Positions 62,759-64,000 of a stretch of DNA of 64,000 nucleotides are shown one piece after another (position 1 is the first letter of the stretch; each line of letters starts with the position of its first letter). Location: contig NZ_CP172346.1 in assembly GCF_044336245.1 (NCBI RefSeq), positions 2,418,001-2,482,000 on the forward strand, read 5' to 3'. The notes below the pieces were generated by a model, which was not told the DNA's origin, ran no database searches, and worked only from the letters and a program-made list of their open reading frames with translations. Source of the DNA: Schlesneria sphaerica (GTDB lineage Bacteria > Planctomycetota > Planctomycetia > Planctomycetales > Planctomycetaceae). The position numbers and the translations under genes are program-made.

Positions 62759-64000
62759 TCAGGTCGGCTGGGCGTTCAGAGCTTCACTCCGCATCAGGTC
62801 GATGGACTCAAAGACGGTGTCGAGTTCCTCTTTGAACAGATCACCGATCAGCAGGTCTGTCACCGCCCCTCGCAGATGAGGGAACCGGCGAACGAACCGG
62901 CCGAAACTGAATCCGTCGTAGTACTCGCACACCAGTCGCCGCATGCGATTCATTCCGCGGACATAATCGGCTTCCCATTTCCCGAGCTGGGCACGGGAGG
63001 TATCTCCCTTCGCCAGACCTTCGACAATGCTGTCGGCCGCGAGTTCCCCTGACTTCAGTGCCAGCAGGACTCCGGACGAATACAGGGGATCGAGGAAGCC
63101 GAAGGCGTCACCCACCAGCACCCAGCCGTCCCCCGAGGCACGGCTCGAGCGGTACGTATAGTCCTTCGTCGCATAGTAACGGGACGCTCGTCGTCCGACC
63201 GAAACACGTTCTTTGACACTGGGGCAACGGTCCAGTTCCTCAAGGTACGTCTGCTCGTGGTCCCCCCGGTTTTTGAAGAGGTAATCGAAATCCCCCACAA
63301 CACCGACGCTGACACGATTATCGTGCTGCGGGATGTACCAGAACCACCCTTGTTTGTCGTGCGTCTGAAGTACCAGCGTGGCCCCTTCGTCACGACCGGT
63401 GTCCCGGTAGGCTCCTTCAAAGTAAGTCCAGATGGCTCCCTTGTTGAGCTGCGGGTCCGAGACCCGCAGTCCGAACCGGTTGATAATCATCGAACTCTGG
63501 CCGCTCGCATCGACCACGACATCCGCCAGGATTTTTCGCGTCCCCTGCTCTCGCGTCGTGACTTCAATCCCAACGGCCCGTTCCCCCTCGAACAGCACGT
63601 CCCGGACACGCGCCCCCTGATGAACCTTTACGCCCTGCTCTTGAGCGTTCATGAGCATCATCTCATCAAACTCGCTACGAAGCACCTGCCAGGTTGCCGA
63701 ACATTCGTGCGGTTTGTTGTCGTGAAAGTAGAACGGAGTCGAACTTCGTCCGCTGGCGTTTACGAACTGAACACTGTGCTTCTTGACGAAATGGCTCCGC
63801 TTCATCTTGTCGAGCATCTTCAGTCGCTCAAGCACCCAGTACGTCTCGGGAATCAATGATTCGCCAATGTGAAACCGGGGAAATACCTCGCGTTCGAACA
63901 GTTCGACATTGATCCCCTGTTGGGCCAGGAGTGTCGCCACCGTCGATCCGGCAGGACCACCACCAATGACGACAACTTGAGGACCCTGATTCTCGGTCAT
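62759..64000 (-). CDS. Flavin-dependent oxidoreductase of the halogenase-like group
   Basis: A 413-aa protein starting exactly at the window edge. FAD-binding GGGPAGS (13-19), EREVFPRFHIGESLIP (36-51) and VLVGDAFGFLDPLYSSG (near residue 290) are the FAD fold elements. The motif GWFWYIP (218-224) matches the WxWxIP signature of flavin-dependent halogenases, and K73/K74 in HFVKKHSVQF lie where class B halogenases have the chlorinating lysine. The closing EYYDGFSFGRF stretch is seen in this clade. Close relatives also include non-halogenating geranylgeranyl-reductase-like enzymes. A flavin reductase partner is not visible. The start codon is ATG at 63998-64000, so the gene is probably complete, unless an earlier start lies outside the window. 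Confidence 0.83.
   Translation of the reverse strand: MTENQGPQVVVIGGGPAGSTVATLLAQQGINVELFEREVFPRFHIGESLIPETYWVLERLKMLDKMKRSHFVKKHSVQFVNASGRSSTPFYFHDNKPHECSATWQVLRSEFDEMMLMNAQEQGVKVHQGARVRDVLFEGERAVGIEVTTREQGTRKILADVVVDASGQSSMIINRFGLRVSDPQLNKGAIWTYFEGAYRDTGRDEGATLVLQTHDKQGWFWYIPQHDNRVSVGVVGDFDYLFKNRGDHEQTYLEELDRCPSVKERVSVGRRASRYYATKDYTYRSSRASGDGWVLVGDAFGFLDPLYSSGVLLALKSGELAADSIVEGLAKGDTSRAQLGKWEADYVRGMNRMRRLVCEYYDGFSFGRFVRRFPHLRGAVTDLLIGDLFKEELDTVFESIDLMRSEALNAQPT

Overview
The window looks like a chromosomal segment of a planctomycete (Planctomycetota, order Planctomycetales or a close relative). The evidence is the density of lineage-typical families: five DUF1559 proteins (four short and divergent, one with a canonical type IV prepilin leader), three Hanks-type Ser/Thr kinases (one with FHA and membrane parts), an exported protein with an LEPR-xLL-like N-terminal motif, a very long SecA (1216 aa), a PEGA-domain protein, DUF1559-linked transthyretin-like lipoproteins and two di-haem cytochrome c peroxidases. 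I cannot name genus or species from sequence alone.

Layout. 1-9.1 kb: 5' part of a di-haem peroxidase, an RlmI-type rRNA methyltransferase, a PEGA protein, a Kdo transferase fused to a multi-pass membrane domain, and secA. 9.1-10.3 kb is non-coding and holds one copy of a short structured repeat. 10.3-21.6 kb: housekeeping and metabolic genes (bioB, map, an exported FKBP protein, an IlvD/Edd dehydratase, a PfkB sugar kinase of the HldE type, an MgtE-like transporter, an MDR dehydrogenase) and a DUF2306 membrane gene broken by one in-frame amber codon. 21.7-23.9 kb: three tandem short DUF1559 paralogues. 24.3-28.2 kb: a four-gene ABC transporter operon (two ATPase/permease pairs). 28.3-34.4 kb: three Ser/Thr kinases and an M48 lipoprotein protease, all on the minus strand.

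34.6-42 kb is the accessory region. It starts at a tRNA-Phe(GAA) gene. It contains an unknown ORF, a RepA-like AAA ATPase gene split by a complete 2,506-bp IS21-family element (5-bp target duplication, ACAGC; exact excision restores the reading frame), a family of dispersed repeats ending in a 23-bp palindrome, a YCII-domain gene and a lone DUF1559 gene.

42.2-53.5 kb: a neutral ceramidase, then a putative iron/siderophore locus. It has an MFS permease, a divergent pair of paralogous proteins of unknown function (one with an HxD...H...R pattern like Fe(II)/2-oxoglutarate oxygenases), and an operon of DUF1559 protein, lipoprotein, substrate-binding protein, FecCD permease and FecE-type ATPase, with a PepSY-type membrane protein upstream. 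54.2-64 kb: second cytochrome c peroxidase with a clear terminator, an NHL propeller protein, an exported 600-aa protein, a large O-antigen-ligase-like protein with a helical C-terminal half, a Tll0287-type single-haem protein, and a flavin-dependent halogenase-like oxidoreductase.

The most interesting items are the uncharacterised paralogue pair at 45.5-46.9 kb next to the metal-uptake operon, the Kdo transferase/membrane-domain fusion, the five-fold internal repeat in SecA, and the precisely reconstructable IS21 insertion into the RepA-like gene. No CRISPR array, rRNA operon, integrase or prophage was seen.
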